64,000 nucleotides of DNA from Pseudidiomarina atlantica (GTDB lineage Bacteria; Pseudomonadota; Gammaproteobacteria; Enterobacterales; Alteromonadaceae): the NCBI RefSeq assembly GCF_000753735.1, contig NZ_JPIN01000001.1:124001-188000 (forward strand), written 5' to 3'. The first letter of the stretch is position 1. Every line of letters starts with the position of its first letter. Made by a program: the position numbers and the translations under genes. Shown here one piece after another: positions 46,138 through 56,878 of this stretch. The notes under the pieces are model-generated. The model had not been told where the DNA came from and did no database searches. It was given only the letters and a program-made list of their open reading frames with translations.

Positions 46138-47016
46138 ATGCAACGTATCGTTCTCTTTCTTGCCACAAACTTAGCGATTCTGGTGGTGCTTGGGGTGGTC
46201 ATGAACTTGGTCATGCCGGCGTTTGGACTCGATCCTTCCAGCTACACTGGGCTATTCGTATTTGCCGCGGTGTTTGGTTTTGGCGGTGCTTTTATTTCGC
46301 TGGCACTGTCGAAATGGTTGGCAAAACGAAGCGTCGGTGCACAGACTATTGAGACCCCGCGCAATGCAACCGAGCGCTGGTTACTGCAAACGGTTGCCCG
46401 CCAAGCGCAGCAAGCACGCATTCCGATGCCTGAGGTCGCTATCTATGATTCGCCTGAACCCAATGCGTTCGCCACGGGCGCGAGCCAGAAGAGTTCACTG
46501 GTTGCAGTAAGCACGGGTCTGCTGCGGCACATGAATGAAGACGAAGTCGAGGCCGTACTCGCACATGAAATCAGTCACATTGCCAACGGTGATATGGTGA
46601 CTTTGACCCTGATTCAAGGGGTGGTGAATACCTTTGTAATTTTCTTCGCACGGGTCATTGCTGGAATTATTGATAATGCCACGCGGAGCAACTCGCAAGA
46701 TGGCCGTGGTTTGGGTGGACTCGCTTATTTTGGCATTGTCATGGTGTTAGAGGTTGTTTTTGGTGTCCTAGCCAGTATTATCGTTATGTGGTTTTCGCGC
46801 CAGCGCGAATTCCGTGCGGATGAAGGTTCTGCGCGGTTAGTAGGTCCGGAGAAAATGATTGCGGCGCTGCGACGTTTGCAAAATGCGCACGAATCACAAC
46901 TTGATGGCAGCATGGCAGCCTTTGGGATCCAGAGCAAACGGCGTCCGAGTGAGCTGTTTATGAGCCATCCGCCACTTGAAAAACGCATTGCAGCTTTGCA
47001 ACAACTGAAACGATAA
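46138..47016 (+). CDS. htpX: Membrane metalloprotease HtpX
   Basis: This zinc-dependent inner-membrane protease (292 residues, family M48) helps degrade damaged membrane proteins with FtsH. Two N-terminal membrane segments (about 4-24 and 38-58) are followed by the zinc motif [11 protein letters not shown], two more hydrophobic segments (about 158-175 and 193-215), and the Glu ligand region [14 protein letters not shown]. The end [16 protein letters not shown] matches HtpX. ATG at 46138 is preferred to a TTG six bases upstream. GAGG precedes it. Confidence 0.96.
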   Translation: MQRIVLFLATNLAILVVLGVVMNLVMPAFGLDPSSYTGLFVFAAVFGFGGAFISLALSKWLAKRSVGAQTIETPRNATERWLLQTVARQAQQARIPMPEVAIYDSPEPNAFATGASQKSSLVAVSTGLLRHMNEDEVEAVLAHEISHIANGDMVTLTLIQGVVNTFVIFFARVIAGIIDNATRSNSQDGRGLGGLAYFGIVMVLEVVFGVLASIIVMWFSRQREFRADEGSARLVGPEKMIAALRRLQNAHESQLDGSMAAFGIQSKRRPSELFMSHPPLEKRIAALQQLKR

Positions 47017-47037
47017 AAGTAGTAGATAAGGAATACC

Positions 47038-48396
47038 ATGACCCATTGGAGTGCACGAAGCTGGCGTGAGAAGCCTATCCAGCAGCAACCAAATTACACT
47101 GATAAAGCGCAGCTGCAGCAGGTTGAACAACAACTAAAAACCTTTCCACCGCTGGTATTCGCCGAAGAAATTCGCTCACTTCGCGCACAGTTAAGTAAAG
47201 TGAGCCAAGGGCATGGTTTTCTTTTACAAGGTGGTGACTGCGCCGAATCTTTTGCTGACTTTAATGCGCCGAAAATCCGCGATACTTTCAAAGTCATTTT
47301 GCAAATGGCAATCGTGATGACCTTCGCCGGTTCGTGCCCTGTAACAAAGGTGGCGCGCATGGCGGGACAGTACGCCAAGCCGCGTTCGAGCGACGAAGAA
47401 ACCATTGATGGGATTAGTCTGCCAAGTTATCGCGGCGATATCATTAATGGCTCTGATTTTACTGAGCTTGCGCGGGTACCCGATCCGCAACGTATGTTAC
47501 AGGCTTACCACCATTCAGCGGCGACCTTGAACTTGCTGCGCGCGTTCGCTCAGGGTGGTTTAGCCGACTTGCACAAAGTGCATAAGTGGAACATGAGTTT
47601 TGTTGCTGCCAATCCGCTGAAAGAAAAGTATTTGGAAGTTGCTGAGCAAATTCAATCGGCACTGAAATTTATGGAAGTCGTGGGTATCACTGCGCAAACC
47701 AATGCGACCATTCACGAAACTCAGTTGTTCACTTCCCACGAGGCACTTCTGTTGCCTTATGAAGAAGCGTTAACGCGCACCGATACGCTGACCGGTCTGC
47801 CTTATGATTGTTCAGCGCATATGGTTTGGATTGGCGAGCGAACACGCCAGCTAGACCATGCGCACGTTGAGTTTATGCGTGGTATTCACAACCCGATCGG
47901 TGTTAAAATAGGTCCGACCACAACACCTGATCAACTGATCGCATTGTTGGATGTGCTTAACCCGCACAACGAGCCGGGCCGCATGACGCTGATTACGCGC
48001 ATGGGCGCTGATAAGCTTGCGCAAGCGATGCCAGCGTTAGTGCGCCGTGTCAAAGCAGAAGGGCGGCATGTGGTGTGGTCAAGTGATCCAATGCATGGCA
48101 ATACGGTGAAAGCTGAAAACGGCTTGAAAACTCGTAATTTCGACGCCATACATCAGGAACTGCGTCAGTTCTTTGCTGTGCACCAGGCCGAGGGAACCTA
48201 CCCAGGTGGTGTGCATCTCGAAATGACTGGCGAAGACGTAACTGAATGCACCGGCGGTGCTTATCAGATTAGTGAACAGGATTTGACGCAGCGCTATCGC
48301 ACCCAGTGCGACCCGCGTTTGAATGCAGACCAAGTGCTGGAATTAGCCTTCTTGGTCGCAGATTCACTCCGTGAGGCACGTCAAGGCCGCGGATAA
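47038..48396 (+). CDS. Class II 3-deoxy-7-phosphoheptulonate synthase
   Basis: This plant-type (class II) DAHP synthase (452 residues) condenses PEP and erythrose 4-phosphate, the first step of the shikimate pathway. Typical blocks are [74 protein letters not shown] and [15 protein letters not shown]. It is unrelated in sequence to the AroF/AroG/AroH enzymes of E. coli. It lies near ppsR-ppsA, as aroH does in E. coli, so PEP supply and use are neighbours. It is followed after 27 bases by the DUF1338 gene. Confidence 0.93.
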   Translation: MTHWSARSWREKPIQQQPNYTDKAQLQQVEQQLKTFPPLVFAEEIRSLRAQLSKVSQGHGFLLQGGDCAESFADFNAPKIRDTFKVILQMAIVMTFAGSCPVTKVARMAGQYAKPRSSDEETIDGISLPSYRGDIINGSDFTELARVPDPQRMLQAYHHSAATLNLLRAFAQGGLADLHKVHKWNMSFVAANPLKEKYLEVAEQIQSALKFMEVVGITAQTNATIHETQLFTSHEALLLPYEEALTRTDTLTGLPYDCSAHMVWIGERTRQLDHAHVEFMRGIHNPIGVKIGPTTTPDQLIALLDVLNPHNEPGRMTLITRMGADKLAQAMPALVRRVKAEGRHVVWSSDPMHGNTVKAENGLKTRNFDAIHQELRQFFAVHQAEGTYPGGVHLEMTGEDVTECTGGAYQISEQDLTQRYRTQCDPRLNADQVLELAFLVADSLREARQGRG

Positions 48397-48423
48397 CACG
48401 ACATTTTCGAGGTTTAGTAGTAT

Positions 48424-49248
48424 ATGTCACAGCAGGTTGAGCAGTTTTTTGAAAACCTTTGGAACGATTACATCAAACTTACGCCATCGGCAGCAAAAGT
48501 GCATGAAGTGTTGGGCCAAGGCCGCGACATTATCAACGACCATGTTGCCTTCCGTACTTTTAATTTAGCCCCAGTGCGCCTAGAAACCCTAGCGAAGCAC
48601 TTTGAAGCTATGGGTTACGTTGCGGCGGGTGATTATACCTTTGAGGCGAAGCGTTTGCAGGCGAAGCACTTTGAGCACGCCGACCCGCGCTTACCAAAAA
48701 TTTTCATCAGCGAGCTTTTGGTCGAAGAATTCTCACCAGAACTCCAAGCGATCGTAAAGCAGTTGGTTGAGCAGATTGACCCGGCAGCAGTTCAGCAACC
48801 TGAATTTTTGTACTCAGGTACGCACTGGCAAATCAGCAGCAATGACTATGAGCGCTTGCTCGAAGAAAGTGAATACGCGGCATGGATGGCAGCATTTGGT
48901 TTCCGCGCCAATCACTTTACCGTGAACGTGAACGAATTGCCTGATTATGCGTCACTTGAACAAGTGAACGAAACCTTGAAAAACGCCGGCTTCCGCCTTA
49001 ATAGTTCAGGTGGTGAGATTAAGGGGTCACCGGCGGTTTACTTGGAACAGTCGTCAACCATGGCCGATCATATGCCCGTACGTTTTAGCGATATGGAAAA
49101 AGTCATTCCAAGTTGCTTCTACGAGTTTGCCAAGCGTTACGAAGTGGCACCGAATAAACTTTACACGGGCTTTGTTGCAGCTTCTGCTGACAAAATTTTT
49201 GAGAGTACGGACGCACGCGCCGCTGCTGCTCAGAATAGCGACGCTTAA
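48424..49248 (+). CDS. DUF1338 protein (VOC-like, HglS-related)
   Basis: This 274-residue protein belongs to the DUF1338 family. Characterised members (HglS of P. putida, YdcJ) are iron-dependent 2-oxoadipate dioxygenase/decarboxylases that yield D-2-hydroxyglutarate. This is a shorter version than HglS (about 460). Candidate metal ligands are His in IINDHVAFRTFN (about 40), His in FGFRANHFTVNVNELPDY (about 162) and Glu in SCFYEFAKRY (about 236). Neighbours are the DAHP synthase and, beyond ppsRA, ydiJ, a D-2-hydroxyglutarate dehydrogenase. The substrate of the short form is not known to me. Confidence 0.8.
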   Translation: MSQQVEQFFENLWNDYIKLTPSAAKVHEVLGQGRDIINDHVAFRTFNLAPVRLETLAKHFEAMGYVAAGDYTFEAKRLQAKHFEHADPRLPKIFISELLVEEFSPELQAIVKQLVEQIDPAAVQQPEFLYSGTHWQISSNDYERLLEESEYAAWMAAFGFRANHFTVNVNELPDYASLEQVNETLKNAGFRLNSSGGEIKGSPAVYLEQSSTMADHMPVRFSDMEKVIPSCFYEFAKRYEVAPNKLYTGFVAASADKIFESTDARAAAAQNSDA

Positions 49249-49262
49249 ACACGCTTGAACTC

Positions 49263-50087
49263 TCAATAATGATGCCGCTCAAGATTCGTCTCGGCGAGGA
49301 TCTTGGCGGCAATCTCTTCTACCGAAAACCGCGTTGAATCTAGAAACGGGATGGCTTCCCGGCGGTACAGTTTCTCTACTTCTTGTAATTCAAACCGACA
49401 TTGCTGCATTGACGCATAGCGTGAGCCTTCGCGACGTTTACTGCGGATCTCGTGTAGGCGCTGCGGTTCCAGCGTCAAACCAAAGAGTTTATGCCGTTGG
49501 TGCTTTAACACTTTCGGTAACTGTAAGTTCTCCATGTCATCATCTTCAGTAATGGGGTAATTGGCCGCCTTGATGCCGTAATGTAGGGCTAAATAAAGAC
49601 TCGTCGGCGTTTTTCCAGTGCGTGAGACACCGAGGAGAATGATATCGGCTTGATCGTAGTCAGCGATGTTACTGCCGTCGTCATTGGCAAGCGAGTAGTT
49701 CACCGCTTCGATACGACTGTCGTAGCTATCACGCACACCATTTTCTTGAATACCGTGAGTTCTGTGCGTTTTGGGTTGTGCTTGAATCCCGAGTTCAGCA
49801 CTCATGGGTTCGACAAAATAATCGAGAAAATCGTAACAGCTGCCTTCGGAACTGGTGATAACGCGTTTAATATCCAAACTTACGAAGGTATGGAAAATAA
49901 TCGGACGTTCGCCCGATGCTGCATGTGCTGCGTTGATTTTGGTGACGGCGAGTTGCGCTTTTTCTACGCTATCGACAAAAGCAATGGTTTTGTGTTCCAC
50001 CTTGACCGGAAACATCGATAACATGGCGCGGCCGAAAGCTTCAGCTGTCAGTGCAGTGCCGTCAGATATATAGAAGATTGTTCTCAT
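49263..50087 (-). CDS. ppsR: PEP synthetase regulatory protein (kinase/phosphotransferase)
   Basis: This 274-residue enzyme (DUF299 family) switches PEP synthase off by ADP-dependent phosphorylation and on by phosphate-dependent dephosphorylation. [19 protein letters not shown] opens the protein, and the nucleotide-binding loop [16 protein letters not shown] is the family hallmark, with [19 protein letters not shown] and [12 protein letters not shown] following. The start at 50087 matches the family; a longer in-frame reading adds 56 unrelated residues through the promoter region. It is divergent from ppsA, as in E. coli. Confidence 0.95.
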   Translation of the reverse strand: MRTIFYISDGTALTAEAFGRAMLSMFPVKVEHKTIAFVDSVEKAQLAVTKINAAHAASGERPIIFHTFVSLDIKRVITSSEGSCYDFLDYFVEPMSAELGIQAQPKTHRTHGIQENGVRDSYDSRIEAVNYSLANDDGSNIADYDQADIILLGVSRTGKTPTSLYLALHYGIKAANYPITEDDDMENLQLPKVLKHQRHKLFGLTLEPQRLHEIRSKRREGSRYASMQQCRFELQEVEKLYRREAIPFLDSTRFSVEEIAAKILAETNLERHHY

Positions 50088-50213
50088 GAATGGTTTCTCA
50101 GCGTAGAAATGCCTGATGAATCTTAACCTTTTCGGCGTTAGCGTGTAAAATGATGAGCCATCATCAGCCAGATTGACGGCTACCTTTCGCTTTACAACTG
50201 CGAGGAATTCAAC

Positions 50214-52598
50214 GTGCAGCAACAGGTTACTGATTACGTACTTTGGTATGATCACTTAGGGATGAATGATGTAGGGCGTGTAGGGGGCAAGAATGCTTCC
50301 CTAGGCGAGATGATTAGTAACCTTGCTGGCGCCGGGGTTGTGGTGCCCAACGGCTTTGCCACCACAGCTGAAGCCTTCCACCAATTCCTCGAACAATCTG
50401 GCGTCGACGAACGCATTCATAAACTGCTCGATAAGCTTGACGTTGACGATGTTCGCGCACTTGCCGAAGCGGGCAAACAAATTCGTCAGTGGGTCATCGA
50501 TACACCGTTTCAGCCAGAGCTCGATAAGGCGATTCGTGATGCCTATCAGCAACTGAGCGAGGGCAACGATGAAGTAAGTTTCGCAGTGCGCAGCTCGGCC
50601 ACCGCTGAAGACATGCCAGATGCGTCCTTTGCCGGTCAACAAGAAACCTTCCTTAACGTGCATGGCATCGATGCAATCATGGAAGCGATTAAACATGTAT
50701 TCGCCTCGTTATTTAACGATCGCGCGATATCCTACCGGGTTCATCAAGGTTATGACCATCGTGGCGTTGCGCTATCGGCTGGTATTCAACGCATGGTACG
50801 GAGCGACATTGCCGCTTCAGGCGTCATGTTCACCATCGATACCGAGTCAGGCTTCAACGACGTAGTCTTTATTACTTCATCTTATGGTCTGGGCGAGATG
50901 GTTGTGCAGGGTGCGGTGAATCCTGATGAATTTTACGTGCATAAACCGACCTTAAAAGCCGGTCGTAAAGCGGTGCTACGTCGCAACATTGGTAGTAAGA
51001 AAATTCAAATGATTTACGCTGATAGCAAAGATCATGGCAAGCAAACTCAGATCGTCGACATTCCGACCGAGCAGTCACGTCAATTTTCTATTACTGATGC
51101 AGAAGTTGAAGATTTGGCACGGCAAGCGATGATTATCGAGCAGCACTACGGTCGCCCAATGGACATTGAATGGGCGAAAGATGGGATCGATGGCAAGCTT
51201 TATATCGTCCAGGCGCGCCCAGAAACCGTACAGTCAAATAAATCTGGTCAAGCGATCGAACGCTTTACTTTGGCTAAGAAAAGCCAAGTTGTGGCCAGCG
51301 GTCGCGCCATAGGCCAGCGCATTGGCAGTGGTGTCGCACGTGTACTGAACGATATTTCTGAAATGGATCAGGTGCAAGCGGGCGATGTACTCGTGACCGA
51401 TATGACCGACCCCGACTGGGAACCGATCATGAAGCGGGCCGCGGCGATTGTCACCAACCGCGGTGGACGTACTTGTCATGCGGCGATTATTGCGCGCGAA
51501 TTAGGTATTCCGGCTATCGTCGGCTGTGGTGATGCAACGGACAAAATTAAAGCGGGGCAAGCGGTCACCGTTTCTTGTGCAGAAGGTGATACCGGTTACA
51601 TTTATGATGGCGAACTGGAATTTGCGGTCAACCGCACTGATGTCGGTGCGATGCCAAACGTCCCATTAAAAATTATGATGAACGTGGGCAACCCAGACCG
51701 TGCTTTTGATTTCGCTGGGTTGCCACATGCCGGTATTGGCTTGGCGCGCTTGGAATTCATTATTAATCGGATGATCGGCGTACATCCAAAAGCCTTGCTG
51801 AATTACGCACAACAAACGCCTGAATTACAGGCACAAATCGATGAGTACATTGCCGGTTATCCATCACCGCGCGAATACTACGTAACCAAACTGACGGAAG
51901 GGATCGCCACCCTAGGTGCTGCGTTTGCACCTGAACGGGTGATTGTCCGAATGTCAGATTTTAAATCGAACGAGTATGCAAACCTGTTGGGTGGACGTCA
52001 GTATGAGCCGCACGAAGAAAATCCAATGCTTGGTTTTCGCGGTGCTTCACGTTATATCTCAGCTGAGTTCCGCGATTGTTTCGCGATGGAATGTGAGGCT
52101 ATCAAGCGCGTGCGCGATGACATGGGACTGACCAACGTCGAAGTAATGATTCCGTTTGTACGCACTCTTGAAGAAGGTCGCGAAGTGATCAAGCTTTTAG
52201 CCGAACAAGGGTTAGTGCAGGGAGAACGTGGTTTACGCGTGATTATGATGTGCGAACTACCGTCTAATGCTTTGCTAGCAGACCAGTTCCTCGATATTTT
52301 CGATGGTTTCTCTATTGGCTCCAACGATTTGACGCAATTGACGTTAGGGCTTGATCGCGATTCAGGTGTCATTGCGCACTTATTTGACGAACGCAACGAA
52401 GCAGTCAAAGCACTGTTAGCGATGGCTATTCAAGCGGCAAAACGCAAAGGCAAGTATGTTGGTATCTGTGGCCAGGGACCATCGGATCATGCTGATTTTG
52501 CTCAATGGTTGGTCGAACAAGGCATAGATTCCGTATCACTAAATCCAGACACTGTAGTTGATACTTGGTTGTATCTTGCAGAACACGCAAAACACTAA
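50214..52598 (+). CDS. ppsA: Phosphoenolpyruvate synthase
   Basis: This enzyme (794 residues) makes PEP from pyruvate and ATP for gluconeogenesis. It is very close to E. coli PpsA (792): [20 protein letters not shown] at the N-terminal ATP-binding domain, [20 protein letters not shown], the phosphohistidine in [21 protein letters not shown] (about 420), and the C-terminal catalytic Cys in [14 protein letters not shown]. It starts with GTG after GAGGAA. Growth on amino acids would make this enzyme important. It runs into ydiJ after 23 bases. Confidence 0.97.
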   Translation: MQQQVTDYVLWYDHLGMNDVGRVGGKNASLGEMISNLAGAGVVVPNGFATTAEAFHQFLEQSGVDERIHKLLDKLDVDDVRALAEAGKQIRQWVIDTPFQPELDKAIRDAYQQLSEGNDEVSFAVRSSATAEDMPDASFAGQQETFLNVHGIDAIMEAIKHVFASLFNDRAISYRVHQGYDHRGVALSAGIQRMVRSDIAASGVMFTIDTESGFNDVVFITSSYGLGEMVVQGAVNPDEFYVHKPTLKAGRKAVLRRNIGSKKIQMIYADSKDHGKQTQIVDIPTEQSRQFSITDAEVEDLARQAMIIEQHYGRPMDIEWAKDGIDGKLYIVQARPETVQSNKSGQAIERFTLAKKSQVVASGRAIGQRIGSGVARVLNDISEMDQVQAGDVLVTDMTDPDWEPIMKRAAAIVTNRGGRTCHAAIIARELGIPAIVGCGDATDKIKAGQAVTVSCAEGDTGYIYDGELEFAVNRTDVGAMPNVPLKIMMNVGNPDRAFDFAGLPHAGIGLARLEFIINRMIGVHPKALLNYAQQTPELQAQIDEYIAGYPSPREYYVTKLTEGIATLGAAFAPERVIVRMSDFKSNEYANLLGGRQYEPHEENPMLGFRGASRYISAEFRDCFAMECEAIKRVRDDMGLTNVEVMIPFVRTLEEGREVIKLLAEQGLVQGERGLRVIMMCELPSNALLADQFLDIFDGFSIGSNDLTQLTLGLDRDSGVIAHLFDERNEAVKALLAMAIQAAKRKGKYVGICGQGPSDHADFAQWLVEQGIDSVSLNPDTVVDTWLYLAEHAKH

Positions 52599-52621
52599 TT
52601 CAATTCGACGAGGAGAACGAC

Positions 52622-55600
52622 TTGTCAAATACAGCAGTCCAGGAGTTGCACGTGCTCGATCAGCACGTAAGCTACGAGGTTCCTGCCGCTGGTTATCGAC
52701 GCTATAGCCAAGCGCTAACGCAAGCGGGGTTCGCTGGCGCAATCGAAGATAACTATGCAAGTCGTTTACTCGCCGCGACCGACAACAGTGTTTACCAACT
52801 GTTACCACAGCTTGTCATTTTTCCTCGTGATACCGCTGATTTGCAGTTGGCATTGCAACTTGCTCAGCGCGAGGACTTTCTCGATCTAACCTTCAGCCCT
52901 CGTGGGGGGGGTACGGGTACCAATGGGCAAAGCTTGAATCAAGGCATCATCATTGATTTAAGTCGAACTTTTAAAAACATTCTTGAAATTGCCCCTGAAC
53001 AAGCTTGGGTTCGCTGTCAGACGGGTGTCGTCAAAGATGCACTCAACGATGCTGTGCGCGAGCATGGACTGTTTTTCTCGCCGGATTTGTCGACCTCTAA
53101 TCGTGCCACCATTGGCGGTATGATCAATACCGACGCTTCAGGGCAGGGGTCCTTGGTCTATGGTAAAACCAGCGATCATATTCTTGGTCTACAAGCGGTG
53201 TTGATCAATGGCGAAGTGATTGAAACGGCCCCGGTAAGCGTGGCCGAGGCGCAACGCCGCGCGCACGGCGAAAGCATGGAGGCAAGTCTTTACCGGCAAG
53301 CTATTGCAACTTGTATCGGCAAGCGGAGCGCTATCGAAGCTAAATTCCCGCCATTGAATCGGTTTTTAACCGGCTACGATCTCAAGCATTGCTATGACCC
53401 GCAAGCACAAACTATTGATTTATCGCGTTTGTTGGCCGGCTCTGAAGGTACTTTGGCATTTATTACCGAGGCTAAACTCAACTTAACCGCCATTCCGCGC
53501 CACAAAGTCTTAGTAAATATAAGCTATCGTAATTTCGATGCTGCGTTGCGGCATGCGCCGGTTTTGGTTAAAGCACGTGCGACTTCGGTCGAAACCATAG
53601 ATAACACAGTGCTCAATTTGGCACGTAATGACATTATTTGGGACAGTGTTCGCGAGCATCTTTCTGAAGGCCAAGCTGATCAACCCATGGACGGCATCAA
53701 CATGGTGGAATACACCGCCGTTGATCAGGCTGAAATTGATGCAAAACTGCAACAGCTGATTGCAATCTTGGAGCGTGAATTAGAGGCCGGCGCTAATAAC
53801 CAACATGGAGTGGTGGGCTATAAGATCTGTGACCAAGCGGATAGCATTCAAACCATCTATGCCATGCGTAAAAAAGCCGTCGGTTTGCTCGGTGCGGTAA
53901 AAGGCGAACGTAAGCCTATCGCGTTTGCTGAAGACACCGCAGTGCCACCTGAGTCACTGGCGGACTTTATTAGCGAGTTTCGAGGTTTACTTGACCAACA
54001 TGAACTGCAGTACGGGATGTTTGGCCATGTCGACGCTGGCGTATTACACGTGCGTCCTGCGCTGGATATGAAAGTGCCGGCCGATGAGCAAATGTTGCGC
54101 CGTATCAGCGATAAAGTCGCAGCTTTGACTGCCAAATATGGCGGTTTGATGTGGGGTGAACATGGTAAGGGCTTTCGTTCCGAGTATGCGCCGACGTTCT
54201 TTGGTCCCGAGCTCTATACCGAACTACAGAAAATTAAAGCTGCTTTTGATCCTGACAATCGGTTGAATCCAGGAAAGTTGGCCACGCCGTTTGGCCATCC
54301 GACCGCTCAACTGGTTTCGGTTGATGCGCGCAAACGAGGCTTTTTCGACCGCCAAATTCCAATCGCTGCGCGTGCGTCCTATCAAGCAGCTTTGAACTGT
54401 AATGGTAATGGCTTGTGCTTTAACTATGCCGAAGCATCGCCTATGTGTCCCTCGTATAAAGTCACGGGTGATCGACGCAATTCACCAAAAGGTCGCGCCA
54501 CCTTAATTCGTGAATGGCTACGTCTGAACGCTCGAGAAGGCGTTGATGTGAGCGCAGAAGCACCACAGAAGTCTTGGTTTTGGCGTTTTCCTAAACGTCA
54601 AAACGCCAGTGACTTTAACCACCAAGTGAAAGCTTCCATGGATGCCTGTTTGGCATGTAAGGCATGTGCTAGCGAATGTCCGGTCAAAGTTGACGTACCG
54701 CAGTTTAGGGCGAAGTTCTTACAATGGTATTATCATCTGTATCGGCGCCCACTGCGTGATTATTTGGTAGCAAGTGTAGAGCGCACGGTGCCGCTAATGG
54801 CGAAATGGCCGCGTATCAGCAATGCACTAACCCACAATGGTTTGAGTCAATGGCTCTTTGCTAAAGTCTTTGGTTACGTTGATACGCCCAAATTATCGGT
54901 TCCTAATCTCCAGCAGCAATGGCAGCAGGATTGGTTATCGGGCAATGTGGAACAACTGCAAGCGATGGATGCCAAGGAGCGGCAAAACATCGTGGTGATT
55001 GTGCAGGATCCCTTTACCAGTTTTTACCAAGCTGAAGTGGTAGTCGCCTTTGCAAAAGTCGTCGCGCGTATGGGTTACCAGCCATATTTATTGGACTTTA
55101 TCGGTAATGGTAAAGCCTTACATGTGAAAGGCTTTTTAAGCCAGTTTCGCCGTGTAGTGCAGCGTGTGAGCAAACAACTTAACGCTGTTGCTGAGTTAGC
55201 TATTCCCATGGTTGGCTTGGATGCTGCCACAGTACTGGTGATGCGTGATGAATATCGTGAATTTCGTGGCGCGCCGCAGAATTACAAGGTGCAATTAGTG
55301 CACGAGTGGTTATGTGAGCATCTAGCGGAGCTACAACAGTTCAAAGGGGTGCACGAGGGCAGTGCCGATTTGTTAACCCACTGTACTGAGCAAACAGCCG
55401 TACCGACAACGGCGAAGCAATGGCAGCAAGTATTTGCCAGCGTGGGTAAAACCATTAAGCCGGTAGCAACGGGTTGCTGTGGAATGGCAGGAACTTATGG
55501 ACATGAAATCGAACAGCTCGAGCATTCGAAGCGACTCTTTGCTATGAGTTGGCAGCAACCCCTTGCGGCAAGTGCGCAGCCTTTGGCCACCGGGTTTTCT

Positions 55601-55699
55601 TGTCGCTGCCAAACCCATCGCATGCAAGCTACAGAAACAACGAAGCTGCGACAGGATGTTCGCCATCCAGTGCAGCTTCTCGCAGACTTGCTGAGTTAA
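52622..55699 (+). CDS. ydiJ: YdiJ, FAD/iron-sulfur D-2-hydroxyglutarate dehydrogenase
   Basis: This 1025-residue protein fuses a D-lactate-dehydrogenase-like FAD domain to an iron-sulfur module. FAD binding: SPRGGGTGTNGQSLNQGIII (about 97) and TSNRATIGGMINTDASGQGS. The C-terminal part has the ferredoxin motif CLACKACASECPVKVDVP (about 678), a further Cys group CNGNGLCFNY, and a CCG domain (GCCGMAGTYGHE). E. coli YdiJ (1018), close in sequence, oxidises D-2-hydroxyglutarate to 2-oxoglutarate. I choose TTG at 52622, right after AGGAG, because earlier in-frame codons lie inside ppsA. It probably shares the ppsA transcript. Confidence 0.9.
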   Translation: MSNTAVQELHVLDQHVSYEVPAAGYRRYSQALTQAGFAGAIEDNYASRLLAATDNSVYQLLPQLVIFPRDTADLQLALQLAQREDFLDLTFSPRGGGTGTNGQSLNQGIIIDLSRTFKNILEIAPEQAWVRCQTGVVKDALNDAVREHGLFFSPDLSTSNRATIGGMINTDASGQGSLVYGKTSDHILGLQAVLINGEVIETAPVSVAEAQRRAHGESMEASLYRQAIATCIGKRSAIEAKFPPLNRFLTGYDLKHCYDPQAQTIDLSRLLAGSEGTLAFITEAKLNLTAIPRHKVLVNISYRNFDAALRHAPVLVKARATSVETIDNTVLNLARNDIIWDSVREHLSEGQADQPMDGINMVEYTAVDQAEIDAKLQQLIAILERELEAGANNQHGVVGYKICDQADSIQTIYAMRKKAVGLLGAVKGERKPIAFAEDTAVPPESLADFISEFRGLLDQHELQYGMFGHVDAGVLHVRPALDMKVPADEQMLRRISDKVAALTAKYGGLMWGEHGKGFRSEYAPTFFGPELYTELQKIKAAFDPDNRLNPGKLATPFGHPTAQLVSVDARKRGFFDRQIPIAARASYQAALNCNGNGLCFNYAEASPMCPSYKVTGDRRNSPKGRATLIREWLRLNAREGVDVSAEAPQKSWFWRFPKRQNASDFNHQVKASMDACLACKACASECPVKVDVPQFRAKFLQWYYHLYRRPLRDYLVASVERTVPLMAKWPRISNALTHNGLSQWLFAKVFGYVDTPKLSVPNLQQQWQQDWLSGNVEQLQAMDAKERQNIVVIVQDPFTSFYQAEVVVAFAKVVARMGYQPYLLDFIGNGKALHVKGFLSQFRRVVQRVSKQLNAVAELAIPMVGLDAATVLVMRDEYREFRGAPQNYKVQLVHEWLCEHLAELQQFKGVHEGSADLLTHCTEQTAVPTTAKQWQQVFASVGKTIKPVATGCCGMAGTYGHEIEQLEHSKRLFAMSWQQPLAASAQPLATGFSCRCQTHRMQATETTKLRQDVRHPVQLLADLLS

Positions 55700-55708
55700 T
55701 AAGAGCTG

Positions 55709-55728
55709 AGCGCGGTATTAACCGCGCT
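55709..55728. terminator. Hairpin between convergent ydiJ and leucine dehydrogenase genes
   Basis: AGCGCGGT and ACCGCGCT form a perfect eight-base-pair stem around ATTA; the loop and stem cover the stop codon of the leucine dehydrogenase gene. Downstream on the plus strand there is TTTTGCTTT some bases away but no immediate T-run, so termination may be weak in both directions. Confidence 0.5.
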
Positions 55729-56767
55729 TGGCTGCTTTTGCTTTGGCAATCACTTCACGAGCCAGCTCGTCAGCAATAATGCCTGTGGGGCGTTGCTCTG
55801 CTGCTGAACGATTGAAGATCTCAGTCAACGTATTGTAAATATTACGCACCCGTTCTTCCGTTTCGGCGGTACTCATACCGGTAGCTTCGCTACAAACATG
55901 AATTACACCACCTGCGTTAATCACGTAGTCAGGTGCATACAGAATCCCCATATCCATGACTTTTTGATCGTGCGCAGGGGTGGCTAACTGGTTATTGGCA
56001 CTACCGGCGATAATTTTCGCTTTAATTTGTGGCAGTGTAGTGTCGTTGATGGTCGCACCTAATGCACATGGAGCATAAACATCGACATCCAAGCCATAGA
56101 TTTCATCTAAGCCGACAACGGTCGCATTCAATTCTCGTGCGGCACGCTCGCAGGCTTCTTCATTAATATCGGTCACGAATAGTTTTGCGCCTTCTTTTGC
56201 ACAGTATTCAGCGAAGTCGTAACCAACCGCACCGAGACCCTGAATCGCAATTTTCAAACCATTTAAATCTTCGCTACCAAATTTGTGCTTAGCGGCAGCT
56301 TTCAGGCCTAAATAGGTACCTTGCGCGGTATGCGGTGACGGGTCACCCGCTTTACCTTCGGTACCGGCAACATGTTGTGTTTCTTCAGCAACAATTGCGA
56401 TATCACTGGTGCGAATATTGACGTCTTCGGCAGTAATATAACGTCCGCCTAATGAATTGATAAAACGACCATAAGCACGGAATAATTCGGGGCTTTTAAT
56501 TTTCTTTGCATCACCGATGATAACCGCTTTACCGCCGCCAAGGGGCAAGCCGGCGAGGGCGCTCTTATAAGTCATGCCACGCGATAAGCGCAACACGTCC
56601 GTCAGAGCTTCGGCTGATGACGCGTAGTTCCACAAGCGTGTGCCACCTAACGATGGACCTAAGGTGGTGTCGTGAACTGCGATAATCGCTTTAAGACCGG
56701 TTTCTTTATCGTGGCAAAACACCACTTGTTCGTGTTGGTCGAACTCTTGATGCTCAAATAGAGACAT
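55718..56767 (-). CDS. ldh: Leucine (branched-chain amino acid) dehydrogenase
   Basis: This NAD-dependent Glu/Leu/Phe/Val dehydrogenase (349 residues) deaminates leucine, isoleucine or valine to the 2-oxo acid. TTLGPSLGGTRLW and GLPLGGGKAVIIGD (catalytic Lys) form the substrate site, ITAEDVNIRTSDI follows, and IQGLGAVGYDFAEYCAKEG is the NAD loop. I choose the ATG at 56767 because ACGAGGAAA lies at the right distance before it and homologues begin near there; an ATG seven codons upstream is also possible. A perfect 18-bp palindrome at 56853-56870 lies in its promoter region. Phe or Val preference cannot be excluded. Confidence 0.9.
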   Translation of the reverse strand: MSLFEHQEFDQHEQVVFCHDKETGLKAIIAVHDTTLGPSLGGTRLWNYASSAEALTDVLRLSRGMTYKSALAGLPLGGGKAVIIGDAKKIKSPELFRAYGRFINSLGGRYITAEDVNIRTSDIAIVAEETQHVAGTEGKAGDPSPHTAQGTYLGLKAAAKHKFGSEDLNGLKIAIQGLGAVGYDFAEYCAKEGAKLFVTDINEEACERAARELNATVVGLDEIYGLDVDVYAPCALGATINDTTLPQIKAKIIAGSANNQLATPAHDQKVMDMGILYAPDYVINAGGVIHVCSEATGMSTAETEERVRNIYNTLTEIFNRSAAEQRPTGIIADELAREVIAKAKAAKRG

Positions 56768-56852
56768 GAGTTTGGTTTCCTCGTTCATCCCAAAATTGCG
56801 CGCACATTAGCACTTAAATATTGGCTATGCTAGTGCACGACAAAAATAAAAC

Positions 56853-56870
56853 GTTTACGTTAACGTAAAC
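56853..56870. promoter_or_regulatory. Perfect palindrome GTTTACGTTAACGTAAAC upstream of leucine dehydrogenase
   Basis: This 18-bp perfect palindrome lies 86 bases before the leucine dehydrogenase ATG and 108 bases before the divergent DUF4826-like gene. From memory it resembles the TTTACGT..ACGTAAA motif proposed for LiuR, a MerR-type regulator of branched-chain amino-acid catabolism in Alteromonadales. It is thus probably the operator of the dehydrogenase gene. Confidence 0.65.
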
Positions 56871-56878
56871 TATTGAAA

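Noticed and set aside
50100-50213. Cra (FruR) site before ppsA
   Set aside because: TGATGAATCTTAACC is only a partial match to the Cra consensus.
50088-50255. N-terminal extension of ppsR by 56 codons
   Set aside because: The extension runs through the ppsA promoter region and into the ppsA start; homologous proteins begin near the ATG at 50087.
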